DNA of 21,649 nt. Source: Plakobranchus ocellatus (lineage: Eukaryota > Mollusca > Gastropoda > Plakobranchidae). Under the pieces are notes generated by a model that was not told the DNA's origin, ran no database searches, and saw nothing but the letters and a program-made list of their open reading frames with translations. Location of the stretch: the NCBI GenBank assembly GCA_019648995.1, contig BLXT01001440.1, positions 191,570 through 213,218 on the forward strand, given 5' to 3'. Every line of letters begins with the position of its first letter. The stretch's first letter is position 1. The position numbers were made by a program, and so were the translations under genes. Below, piece by piece: positions 1 through 11,800 of this stretch.

Positions 1-27
1 GAATTGCAGAGAATAAAGTCCACATAC
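1..27 (-). CDS. Possible start of a further exon at the window edge
   Basis: On the minus strand the long pyrimidine-rich stretch 'cccttcttcttcgtgactt' ends in ttatacacag before position 27, a textbook 3' splice site. The following 27 nt are open in phase 0 ('VCGLYSLQF'), compatible with the segment at 1629-1679. The window ends before a donor can be seen. The same place also reads as a CAG|gtatgt donor, so the call is tentative. Confidence 0.25.
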
Positions 28-302
28 CTGTGTATAACAGATTTGAATTTGAGAAAGTCACGAAGAAGAAGGGCCGTGCGCGCACGTGTGTATATTGAGC
101 ACTTTATTAAAAAGTACAAGATATTCTTTTTTTTTCAATGTATAGAACCGGACTTGGGCTTTAAAAATTTCTAATTAAATGTGAGACTGTTTGAGACACT
201 TTGCAGAAAAAAACGACCATAGATAATAATTTCATTATACATGCATGTCCAATGCAGCCTGACCTACCATAGAAAGTGAATTTTGATTGAAGTAGGCCTT
301 TT

Positions 303-319
303 TGTGTGTGTGTGTGTGT
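303..319. repeat. (TG)n microsatellite
   Basis: Uninterrupted TG dinucleotide run of about 8 units in non-coding DNA. Confidence 0.9.
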
Positions 320-433
320 CTCTAAAAACATTCTCTCCAAAGGTGGGGAGATGTGAGAAATTATTTTCAATGGACTCTATTCACAAACAACATTCAGAAC
401 AGCCGAAAAATAAATCGAAAGCACCGAAATCAA

Positions 434-460
434 ATATATATATATATATATATATATATA
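434..460. repeat. (AT)n microsatellite
   Basis: Uninterrupted AT run of about 13 units. Confidence 0.95.
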
Positions 461-1628
461 GATGAAATATATCAATGTGTAATGTTTTTTCTGCCTTTAT
501 TGCATTTTACCAATATTACAACAAAGCCGTAAAAAGGAAAATCAAACACTGCACAGTAAGAGAAAGCAAAAAGGTGATTTACAAAATAATTCTGGGGATC
601 GTGTTTAATAATTATTGTCAAAGGGAAAAAATTAACAATTTTCTCTAGTTTCATAATTTTTCTTGTCCGTTTGCATGCAAAAGGGCTCTTGATAAATGTT
701 TATTTTAGACAAAAATGCCATGAGAACAGTTGCCGATCTCTAGCATTACAAATAAGAAACAGACAATACATGTCTTTTCAAGTATCAATTTTGATGTTTC
801 ATATTATCAAAGTTGCTACATAACATTTAGCTTATCATGATATTGTGATATACAAGAGGTAATAAATCGCTTAATGGTACCTTATAAACATAATGAGAGG
901 ACAGACTAAAAATATTTAACTTTCTAAACAGCTTTGAGATTGTACAATTTATTAATGAAATAGTAAAGGCAGTTGAAAAAAAAAAATATTTGGATTTAAA
1001 GCAGAATACAGAAAACCAATGTACAAACGATGCATGCTGTCTTAACTCCAAAAAGCATTTAACAGCAGCACAAAATTTTAAAAAATTACGTAATGTCTTA
1101 CGTAATGTCCTAAGAATAAAAACGGTTATACGCCTAACTATTATTTGAACACTTCACTGTCACTATTATTTCTAATCTTGTATTATGTAGATTTGTTGGT
1201 TTTTTGTTTTTTTTTGCAAAAGAATACAAAGAAGAACAACAAAAGAATATTGATATAGCTGAAATTTGAATACACAAAGCCTGCAACAAAAATAATGTTC
1301 CTTGATTTAAAAACCATGCAATTTCTTTCTCCAATATTTCTTTGTCAACAATAATGTACACACATGTGCTTACTTTTAATTTAAAGTTTTATTTACGGAA
1401 AAAATGGTAATATACATATCAACTGTAGTGATAAACCAATGGTGCCACTCACTGAACAGTTTCATAAATTTTGCCAAAGGTTTTTAACAGCAAATGATTT
1501 AAGAACTGTTTATACTAAACATACACAGAGCTTGTAAAAATTCCTTATTAATGTAAGAAAGGAGATAAAGACTTTTAATACTAATATGAAGTAAAAAATA
1601 ATACATGTATAATACAAAAGTTACCTAC

Positions 1629-1679
1629 CTGTGGCATTTGAAGGCCTTCCGATCCAAGTGATACACCATCACTTCCATT
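1629..1679 (-). CDS. Possible 51-nt exon downstream of the ZNF318-like gene
   Basis: On the minus strand the acceptor is tgcaag (weak pyrimidine tract) before 1679 and the donor CAG|gtaggt at 1623-1628. The 17 codons read 'NGSDGVSLGSEGLQMPQ' in phase 0 and continue the frame of 2250-2273. Composition is protein-like and more G/C-rich than the flanks. No family recognised. Confidence 0.35.
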
Positions 1680-1989
1680 CTTGCAATGTATTGTAAGCTA
1701 ATTTCTGTTGTCGACTCTATTTTATTTTATTTTTTTAAACAGCCTTTAAATTTCTACCTGGTCCATTTGAAATTTTGAACTGACAATATGCCAAGGGTGA
1801 TCAGAAATTTTCTGTGATTCTTTACCACCAAAAAAGTTGGCAACCAATTGTTTTATTATGAGCATCCTTTATCTAAGCATTTTAGTTACAAAAAAGACTC
1901 CTCTTATGTTGAGAAAGGAAAAAGCAAAATACATGTATGTAATTTTTATTCATGTTTGACTTATGCAATCAAAATAGAACATTTGAGTG

Positions 1990-2200
1990 GCAGTCCCACA
2001 AAATGAGTGGAGTTGCCGGTTTGCATGACCAACTTTAAATGAAAATCATTAACTGGAGGTGTATAAAATAAACTACACCTACTCATTTTCTCCACTTTGA
2101 GGACTTTTTATTGATGTGCTTTGGACCTTTTACTTTTTTTCTTTGCTATGATTTGATCCCAATCGTATAGACCCGCAACTGACTCATTTTGTGAGACTGC
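1990..2200. mobile_element. MITE-like element, copy 1
   Basis: Ends carry near-perfect terminal inverted repeats: GCAGTCCCACAAAATGAGT, two bases, then AGTTGC on the left, mirrored at the right end with C/T differences and a one-base spacing change. The element is about 211 bp, has no coding capacity and is homologous along its length to the segment at 13949-14163. It contains a small internal hairpin (AGGTGT...ACACCT). I could not identify a clear target-site duplication, so the transposon superfamily is unassigned. Confidence 0.7.
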
Positions 2201-2249
2201 TCGGAATTGAAGTTAGCTAATCAGATGCCTGAACACAGACAATACTTAC

Positions 2250-2273
2250 CTTATCATTTGCAGTAGATAGTTG
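2250..2273 (-). CDS. Possible 24-nt microexon downstream of the ZNF318-like gene
   Basis: On the minus strand a strong acceptor (ctttttttacag) is followed by 24 nt and a consensus donor (AAG|gtaagt). The segment reads 'QLSTANDK' in phase 0. It is in frame with the segment at 1629-1679. It could be an exon of a neighbouring same-strand gene or an alternative 3' exon. It cannot be spliced directly from exon F, because in that phase it meets a stop. No family recognised. Confidence 0.35.
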
Positions 2274-2574
2274 CTGTAAAAAAGTTTAGCCCACAACATG
2301 ACAAAATGGGTTGGATTTGACCTTAAATAGGCCACATAATTACAAAAAAAATGTGTAAATGTGTAATCTTACTAAGCATTAAACAAGAATAATGAAGCAA
2401 AATGGTTGAAAAATGAGCAAGCTGCCTAACACTAGTATCAAAGCTTTGAGCTTTGCACTGGCAATCTCTATCTCACTATTAAAAAGGGAAAGAGCTAAAT
2501 TTTAAGGCAGCCTGCCACATATTATTAACAAATAGAGCCTAAAATAATTTCTTCCAAAAAAAAAAAAAATTCAA

Positions 2575-2596
2575 TGTGCTTATAAACATTTTTATT
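2575..2596 (-). terminator. Candidate poly(A) signal and cleavage region of the ZNF318-like gene
   Basis: On the minus strand an AATAAA hexamer (plus-strand tttatt, 2591-2596) lies about 160 nt past the stop. About 25 nt downstream is a run of 13 T (plus-strand A run, about 2557-2569), as expected of a U-rich downstream element. Cleavage near 2575-2578 is inferred. Other AATAAA hexamers lie further left (for example around 1388), so longer 3' UTRs are possible. Confidence 0.5.
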
Positions 2597-2756
2597 TTGA
2601 ACAGGCAAAAATAATACAACAAGATTTTGAAAATTAATCTGAAGAGTTCTTTTTTCTTTTCCTCCAATATTCCTTTTTTTTCAAAGTTGATAACTGTCAC
2701 TGGACTTGGCTAAAATACTAGCACAAGAGAAGCTTCTTTGAACACATATTTCAATA

Positions 2757-2866
2757 TTAGAGGGAGTCCTCCATGTCCTTCATAGCGGCAAAGTCGGAAG
2801 CCAAGTCCATGGATTCATCAGTGTCTTCCAAGCCTAGGCTGATCCCAGCAGAAGGAGTATCAATAC
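2757..2866 (-). CDS. ZNF318: ZNF318-like terminal coding exon G with TAA stop
   Basis: The acceptor is atttctacag before 2866. Two bases complete the serine codon split with exon F, then 35 codons run to TAA at 2757-2759. It encodes an acidic tail ('LGLEDTDESMDLASDFAAM' then 'KDMEDSL'). Composition and phase fit the upstream exon, although the intron between them is nearly 5 kb. I did not recognise a vertebrate counterpart, so the assignment rests on splice signals, frame closure and acidic composition. Confidence 0.82.
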
Positions 2867-5800
2867 CTGTAGAAATATATCAGACAAGTTTTTAAGTTTT
2901 CTATCAAACTATCTTCTTAAATATTTTGTATTTATTTGGAAAGAAATTTCCCAAACTCTCTAAGATTTTTGAAAGAAATATTTTAAGATAATCTGGATAC
3001 AAAAAATACTTTTTGTTCCGAGGCTGGGTTTATGAAGCATGTAACCACCTAATATCAGCTGCCTCACAATAACATGGTTAAGAATGACTTACTTGTACAT
3101 AGTTTTTAGTACACGTACATGTACTCGGAAAAACATATATTATTATGCATGTAGGCAGAATTGATCATTATTGGGTTAGCTTTTACATTAAGGAAACTGC
3201 TCTGGCATTAATATTATAATAAGAAAAATTTGTCTTAACTCAAGTCTTAGTGAGAGGAGTGTTCATGCAACACTTTTTGAAAAAAAATATTTACGAACTT
3301 TGTCAATTTTATCCTTCTTCCAAATGCTTTTTTAACAACCTTAAATGCTGACATGTAAACTTCAAACCATTATATTAGTACATATATCCTGTTTTGCCAT
3401 TAGAAAGCTCATAAAGTGCAAGATCAATGGTTGAAAATGTTCACAATGCTATCTAGGCTGGTCCCAAGAGATTTGGACGGAGATGCTGATACAAGATGGT
3501 GATTGAAACAGTGTAGCTGAGTGATTTACTGTAGGAAATTTCAAATGTCCTTAACAATATCAGTGCATCTTTTGTTTCTACATATCTCTCAACATAGGGA
3601 GGCTGTCAATATATTAAGGGTGAGAATTAGCTTCCTTATGACGTTGGTCTTTGAAGCAGTGTAATTATAATTTACAAAAGAAGATTGTAAGAGATACAAA
3701 CCATAGAGTTATAATAATTTAATTAGAGCAAATTACATTAAGTAGAGCAACATTTGTTTTTATGTAAGCTTAGTTTAGTTAGTGAGAATTAAAAAAAAAC
3801 ATTACGGCCTTATGAAAGTTAATGCATGTTAATATAACCTAGGAAAAAATTGTAGTTCAAAAGCCAAAGAATATATTTGGGGGGGAACAATACAAAAGAA
3901 TTCAATATTAAAATCATATATCATGGATTGAAGCAGCAAAATGAACCACACATAATAAAGGAAGTTCATTTTCGCCCTTGGCAGCTAACTTTTGACACTT
4001 CATTAGTTATAGCCGATAGCAAATATGCTGCAAATAAAATTGTGAGGCAATATGCCAACATTCCATCCATGAAATAAATGTACAACTGAAATGAAATTTT
4101 AAAAATCACTTTGAAGATAATAAAAGCTACTCTGAAGAGATGATAGATTCAATTCAGACTAATTGATATTTTTGTGATCAATAAAAACAATTCATGGTCA
4201 TCCACTTGCGGTAGTGTTCACTACACAGTTTAATGCATCCGCCAAAAAAAAAACCTTTCTTCGTAACTCAAAATATTCAACCTTTAATGCAATAAATTTT
4301 CTCTGTTATTTTTGATTGAACATGTCTCATTTTTCCTGAACCTCTTCAGTTGTGCTTTATGGTCTTCTATTAATGATAAAGAAAATGACTGCTAGTTTAG
4401 GAAAGGGGACATTCAAATATAATTTTACACCTTGGAAGGGGGAAAGGGGGTCTCCTCTCCTGTAAGAAAAGAGTAAGAGAGGGGGGAGGGGGGTCTTGAA
4501 CCAATGTAGTATTACACTTACGTGGTGTAAAAAAAAAAAAAATTTTTTTTCAAATGTCAGCACAACAAAATAACTCATAAGGGGAGAGGTAACTTTTCTT
4601 ACTATACATTCCATTTATAAATGAACCAGTCTAACAGTATTATATCCCCTATATTTATATAAGAATGTTAATTTTCCAGTTTTTGCCAGTTTAAATGATT
4701 TACTTCATTACCCTGTATAAATGTAGAATTGTGTATGTACATATATGTGCATATGAATGTTTTTCATGAACATGTTTGTAAAGCACAGTGATTGTGCTAT
4801 GGATTTGCATAGTATAAATATCATATTATTGTTATCATTATTATTATTCTTGTTGTTGTTGTCATGAGAGGTCTACAAAAGCAGTTTGACTGTTACTAGG
4901 TAAAGAAATGAGTTCAACTAAAGTAATTCGTTTATAGTACTCTTTGAATCCACAACATAATCGAATGTTGAATGTTCATCTTATCACAAAGTAAAAGACT
5001 GCCACAATAACTCATTGCTTTGGAAATGTATTCAAATTCCTTCTTCATCCTGATATTTACCAATTTGCATTCTTAATGACTGCAGGCCCTTAAGATCTAA
5101 CAAAATCTATTCTCCTGTTACCGATTACTGACAGTTGTATTAAAAAGACAACTAGTATGTGCCAGAATGTCTGGTAGTCCCTGTAAGTCTTAAAAAAGAG
5201 TCTATGGTTCAAATCCTTAAGAAAGCCAGTTGCAGGGTATTTTCTTTCACAACCATTGATGAAAGGATAAGCATTTTCAAGAACAATAATTAAATCATAA
5301 AAGCGGTTTTGTAGCCACAGTTTGTATTCTATACTCCTTCAAACTTTCAACTTCTCTTGGCTGCGTTCTAACTGGCAACTCAAGAAGAATGCACACTTGG
5401 CACAAATGAGCGCTAAAGCCTTTTACAGGAGGTAAGTTCTCCTGAGCAGAGGCCTGGCCCAACAGGCCGGAACAACTTCCATTCGTGCAAGCAAAATTTC
5501 ATTAGGATGATTATGTCATAGTCATTCAACATTTTAAAACAGGCAATTCTTAAACTACACTTAATGCTTAATAAGTTAACACGATTATTATTATTATTAT
5601 TATTATCATTATTACTACATATACTACAACTACTACTGCTACTACTATTAACTACTATTTATTTTTATTATTATTATTGTTGTTGTTATAACTCTTATCA
5701 TAACATGTTAACAATGTAATAATACAGGAGGGGGGTCAAAAAGTCCCCAAAAAGGTGTAACATTATATTTGAACGGCCCCAAAGCAAATATTATAAATAA

Positions 5801-8800
5801 AAACTATGCATGGCAGTGGACATGGATGTCAGTATTGCTTAATATGTTGCTTGGGAAGTTTACAGACTGAAAGGCTGCATGAATAAAAAAAAAAGAGCAA
5901 GCAAATTAATTCATGTCTTACTTTCATACAGCCTTATAAAGCTATTAATTACATCATAAAAATTTACAAGGCTAGGAGTTGCCAGGCATAAAAAAGCCTA
6001 AAACTTTACCACAAGCACCAAAGATGCAAGAAAATTTTCCTTTTTTCTCTTTTTTTGGATTATATAGAAATTATAATAACATTTAAAATGGCTGAAGCCC
6101 TCTTTCAATGAGCAGCAAAACTGCAACGAGGTCATGTTGAACCGAAATCCCAGCCCTGATTTGAGAACTAATTTCTTTACGTTTTGTTCTGGCTGATGGT
6201 AATGCTATATGAATTTAACATCTGTGGGGGGAAAAAGGGTGAAAGCAATGTGACCAAAATGCAGTGAAAATGGTCAAGATAAGGATGTCTAAAGTAAAAA
6301 ATCTGGATTTGCTACACAAAATAAGGACATTTCTACCTCAACATACACATGGCATTAAAATCATACCAAACAATACATAAAGTGTGTTTCTTAAAACTAA
6401 CACAGGTCTCAATGGCAGGTCAGCAGTAGCCTAATTTGTGTCCACAAAGTAAGAGATGCCAAGTTTTTCATCTAAAATGTTTTGATGCTAATGAACAACT
6501 TAATTATAAATGCAAAAAGGTCAGAGGCATCTGATTTCTATTTTGTTTTGGCCAATTATAATGCTATATTACATTGCTAGCAGCACATCCTGAATGATTT
6601 TCGCATGACAAGATTATCATTATTAAAAAATATTAGCAAACATAATAATCATGTGCATGCAAGCAATCTACAAATATGTAATGTCATCTCCTGTTTCCTC
6701 AGTATCACTCTCAGGCTGCTTGACTCAAAAAATAAAAAAAATACTTGAAACAAAAAACAAACAAAAAAAAAAAAAAGAACCCTGAGCTTGAGATAGATAC
6801 AAGTCTTACTCTTAGTAAGTTAGTACACCAAAAGTTTGTGTTATTAGTATTAAACTGATGATAACATTATCCAAAGTGGAACCAGTTGATCTTGATCAGC
6901 AACCCCTAGATATGACCACATACTTTTAAACTTGACTTAATCATTATGGAAAAGGCTTCAACCAGACAAAGAATCAACACTAATGCATCAAATTATGCAA
7001 AGGAGGTTATAAAAAGGAATCACATTCAATATTTTTTGTCTGGTCCTAATTATTCATTGGTTTATCATAAAAATTAAGCTTTAGCTGGAGGCGCCAAGTG
7101 GCACTTTATCTACTTCAGAAGACGTAAAATACCCTGTGCAATAAGGCAATACATCCAATTTCTACAGAGTTATGCGCCTAAAATATAAATATACCTACAC
7201 TGCGGAATTTTTTTTTCCCCAACATGATTGTGTTGAAATGAAAACAAAGGTGTGAAAAGTGTTAAGCTAGGATTTCATCAACATTTCTCCTGAGAGTAAA
7301 TATCATTAACTGCACAAGTCCAAAAAAGTCAAATTAAAAGAGTTGCTAGCCAAAGCAAAATAAAAAGAAAGAATTTGGACTTAATAGAATTGTTGATATA
7401 CGCGGAATATCAGTAGATGTAGTGTGCTGTGCACAAAGTAAAGGGAACAGCTATGTGTTTGTCTCTCTAGCGCGTTCCATGGGGATTTGAAATGAATCTA
7501 AAGTGAACATAGTTTTCTTGGATGAATTGGCATGCAATTAACAGATCATGTTAAAGAATGGGATAGCAGATGAAGAGGTTAAAAAACAGGATTTACCAAC
7601 TAAAAGTGGAATTTAGGGATAAGACACAATGATTGGAAAAATTCTGGATTTTCTGAAAAGGTAAATACTTCTGTTAGTCTTGAAGAATAAAATCTGGACA
7701 GGTGGAATTTTTTTTCCTTTTTATGGAGGGGGATAGGGAGAAGTTAGGCAAGATTAAATGACTATTAGTGTGAGATCAAGAAGACAGGGAATAGGAAATA
7801 GAGATTTAACTTACTTGCTCCTTCAAGCAGCCCCTCTTCTTCACTAAGGGTGACAGCTTCAACAGGTTCATCAATCTCACTGATGACACCAGACATGGGA
7901 GGATCCATGCCTGGACTGCCACAAATACCAAAGGGCTGCAAAGCTGGGATTTTATCTTCTGCCTGTTCTCTTCCTTCTGTTTCATCTCTTGAGGCAGACA
8001 AAACAATTGAACTTGAAGGTACATTGCTCCAGCTTTCAAGCTCATCTGCATTATGAGGAGATGCCTGCATAACTACATCAGATTCATCCAGTTGGGCACA
8101 TGCTGTAGGCAATTCCACATCTTCTGTAATGGTGGCGTCACTGTCAGATTCATTCTCTGGTGATTGTGACTGAACTTCATGCTCCTTTGCAAAATAAGAA
8201 TCATGTTCAGATTCAATTTCCATCTCAAACTTGGCTTCCGTCTCTTGAAATTCAGGAGAAACATTTTGTGATTCAGACATTATCATGTTTTCAGGAGCTT
8301 CCTGAAGAACCTCAGTAATATTGGCTTCACCCAAGCCTGTCATCTGTGAAACTGCTGAAGGTAAATTTACAGCACTTGCCTCAATGTTTCCATCAAGAGC
8401 TCTCGCTACTGCAGTTCTTGTGCTGTATGTTTTAGTAGTATTTTCTATATCTTCAGTGATATCAAATTTATCTGTTTCAAGTACACACTGCAAAAGGGAC
8501 TCGCCACTGTGAACTTGGTCTGCTTCATGTGCACTTTGCAAAGCAAAATCATCTCTTTCCTGAACTTCCTCTGCTTCAAATGAACTTTGCAAGGGGAAAT
8601 CTTCTCCTTCATGAACTGTTTCTGCTTCAACTCTACTCTGCAAAAAAAAATCATCTTCTTCTAAGCTATCTTCACTTTTTAATAAGCTGCTTCTTGTAAC
8701 ACGTCCTTTAGTAGATGCCCTCTTACCTGCCTGTCCCCTTCGCCCTCGGCCTCTCTTTTTGCTAGGACTTTGTGATGTATTGACAGACTCTGGTGTGGGT

Positions 8801-11800
8801 ACATTTAAAGATGATTGTAAAGTAGCTGTTCCTGCCTGCTCTACTTCAAACTCTTGCTCGGAATTCTGTTTCAAAACCTTTCTTCCCCTACCACGGCTAA
8901 CTCCCCGTTTACCTCTTCCTCTGCCTCTCCTGGTCATTTGTTTTGCATCAGCCTCCAATGTATCATAAATATTGGCGTCAAACAACAAATCATTTTTTTC
9001 CTCTGATGAGTTATCTTGACATGAAAGAATAGTCAATGATTCAACATTTGTTGTACTTGCTATCTCTGATGTAGGAACTGAAAGCGGCTGAAGAACTGTT
9101 TCTATTTCAAGGGCGTGTGCCATTTTTTCTGTATTTAAAGCACATCCAGACCCAATATCAATTGTACATTCTACCTCAGAAAGTAGTCCAGTTTTCTCCA
9201 ATATTGAAACTGGCTTGGGTTCAACATTTGCTGTATTTTCTTCCTCGGGAACCTGTTGAACATCCTTTGAAACTGAAACTGGTTCCATTCCCTCATCCGT
9301 AATATGCTCTACCTCAGAGAGCAATGCTACATTCTCTGTCATTGCAACTGCTTGAGGCACAACATCTGCTGTATTTTCTCTCTCAAAAAGCTGTCTTCCA
9401 TCTTCTGGCACTGAAACTTTTACTTCGTCAACATCTGTAACATTTTGTAACTTAAAAAGCTGTCCTGCATCCTCTGAAATTGAAACTGGTAGGTACCCAA
9501 CAGCTGTTGAACTTTCCGCTTCTGAAAGCTGTGTTCCTAAAATTTGAACTGCATCAGGTTTAGCCAATCCTGTACATTCCTTTAAAGGCTGCCTTTCTCT
9601 TTCAGCAATTGGCACTGAAACAGGCTCTACAGCTTCTGTATTTTTAATGTCAGAAAGCTGTTCTTTTCTCTCCGAACCTGCAATTAGCTCGACAGCTGCT
9701 GAATCAGTTGTTTCAGGTAGGATCGTGACAGACTCACACAACTCTGAGCTTTCCTTAAGTAAAGGCTCAGCTGGAGACATTTGTGGATCTGGTGGCTGGG
9801 TTGGGGCAAACTCAACAGGCTGAATGGATGCAGAGTCAACATTCTTTGACACTTCTGCATTAAAAGACTGAATTGAATTAGTCTGTTTGGCTTCAGTATT
9901 GTCATTTGACAAGGAGGGAAACTCATGGTTAACACTTGTGTTTTCCAAAGCTGAGGCTGGCTTGGTAGCTACTGTAACTGCTTGCATGGAGTTTGTTGTT
10001 ATCGGTTGCTCCGATGCAATCTCAAATTCTGAAGAGGATAGCACAATATCCTCTGTAAACTTCAAATCCTCAAATTCTGCAGCTTTGGTGCCTTGAAGTG
10101 TTTCTTGTTCAATTGTAGTCTCTTTACTCTCACTCTCATTTCCATCATAGAGGTTTGCAGATTTTTCATTGTTATCCTCAGAAATCTCTGAAAGAACAAT
10201 GAGTCCCTCCTCAAACATATATTCTTGTTCCTTGTCTTTTTCACTTTCGTTTTGGGCTACCTTATTTTGTAAAATTTCTTTCTTTATTTCAAGAGCTTCC
10301 TCCATGTCATTTGTGGCAAGAACTTCAGCAAGATTTTGCTCATCATTAGACACTTCAGTCTCCTTGTCAGACACTTGAGACACTGTCAATTCAGGTGCAC
10401 ATATGTTATCAAGCTTTGTTACTTCTGTCTTTTGGTCATATTGAACACTATTCGCATGTGTATTAATGGCCATACTTTCAGCATGTACCTTGCCAACAGT
10501 TTCAGACTGGTCAACTTCTTCTTCGCTCTTCATCTCTGCTCGTAATAAAAGAATTGTTTTCGAGAGTTCAAAACTTTGGCCTAAATCTGTTTCCCCAGCC
10601 TCCTCTTTTACTTCTTCCTCCGATTCATCTGAAGAATCCTCTGAAGAGGAATCACTATAGATCTTCTTCTTAATGGTAGGCTCCTCGGGCCTTTTAGCCT
10701 TTTCCTCTTTCTGCTTTTGCCTTAATATTTTCATTTTTTCTTTGTCCAGCTTTTGTTTGATTTCTTGTTGAATGCGAAGCTCCATCTCGTTTGGAACATC
10801 TCCAACAGCAGCTTTAGCAGCCCCTGCCTTTGCAGCTATTTTGGATGACAATTTTGAGGTTACTTTTGCAAACAAAGTATCGAGACTTTTAGGTTTTTTC
10901 TCAGCCAATAGATCTGAAGGAGGGATCTGACCTTTCTTTGCTTTCACAGATGGAGGAGGCACAGGTACTGCATTTAAAGGTTTTTCTTCCTCTGCATCTA
11001 CATCAATGCCCATCATTCTCTTTTCATCGTCATCAATCTCTTTCAAGGATTTAACTGTATCCTTAGGAGGCAGTGGATCAGGCACAGCAGGAGGACCTGT
11101 TGGGATAGGGATTGATTTAAGGTCTAGACCTGATGGCACAACAGGCAATTTGGAAGAGCCTGATGTAGGACTTTCGGCAATAGATAGAAACTGGCCAAGA
11201 GGTTTATCTTTATCTTCTTTATTTTCTTTCATATTATCCAAGGCATGAGCTGAGCTTGCAACAGCAACCAGGCCCCATGAAGGATCTTTGCCAGATAGTT
11301 TAGGCACTTTGCTCTTGGCCTCTCTTATTGCCACTTCGTCCTCTTCTTCATCAATGTCCATATCTTCAACAACAGTATTGTCTGCACCAAAATCAAAGTT
11401 GTCTTCAGAGTCAGAACTTGCATCTTTGCCAGACTTTCTTAGCTGCTTTTTAAGTTTAGGACCATTGTCTTTGTCACGTTTCTTTGAACTAGTCTTTTCT
11501 GTTGGTGGTGGTGGAGGTAGCGGCTCTGTGGGTGGAAGTGGTGGTTTAGATTCAGGTATTGATGTATCTTTTACTTTCTTTGTGGCAGATGCTCTCTCCA
11601 ATAATAGCTTCTTTTCATAAGTTGGATTGATCTTGATGTAGTCCTACAAATAAGCAAAAAAAAAAAAAAAATCCAGAACATGAACAAAAACATTTTTAAT
11701 GTAACATAAAGAAATTATATAACTTCAAATGGTTTTCACAAAATATAATCTCATGGAGAATATTAATAAGAACCTAATTGTGTGTGATAAGAAACTGGAT

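Larger units (their letters stand above)
28..1628. other. Left-end non-coding region
   Basis: AT-rich sequence with two microsatellites and a 12-bp palindrome CGTGCGCGCACG near 76-87, and no convincing ORF on either strand. If the exon-like segments at 1629-1679 and 1-27 are real, this is an intron of that transcript. Confidence 0.5.
2867..7814 (-). other. Last intron of the ZNF318-like gene (4.95 kb)
   Basis: AT-rich, bounded by gtaagt at 7809-7814 and ctacag at 2867-2872. It holds two trinucleotide microsatellites, a G-rich tract, two adjacent small hairpins (5426-5468) and a candidate alternative exon (6668-6723). A 66-codon plus-strand reading frame at 3877-4077 resembles nothing I know. 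Confidence 0.8.

Noticed and set aside
76-87. Palindrome CGTGCGCGCACG as a regulatory site
   Set aside because: A single short palindrome with no promoter context; likely chance.
3877-4077. 66-codon plus-strand frame
   Set aside because: Isolated in a large intron; no recognised family, no splice context and no promoter evidence.
5584-5697. CRISPR-like or satellite array
   Set aside because: Simple trinucleotide microsatellite; no spaced repeats, and the window is eukaryotic.
6169-6569. Possible diverged repeat pair (6169-6209 and 6533-6569, sharing 'taatgctatat')
   Set aside because: Only about 37 bases of partial similarity in AT-rich sequence; too weak to call.
7765-11601. A 1,278-residue protein starting at 11601
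   Set aside because: The start is an internal TTG codon. The frame runs upstream to a splice acceptor at 11643/11644 and homology continues across it; the last residues past 7815 are intron.
11288-11620. 110-codon plus-strand frame opposite the acidic exon
   Set aside because: Antisense shadow of Ser/Asp/Glu/Pro-rich coding sequence; no homology or splice support. The other overlapping frames in 7806-10660 and 18287-20843 are the same case.
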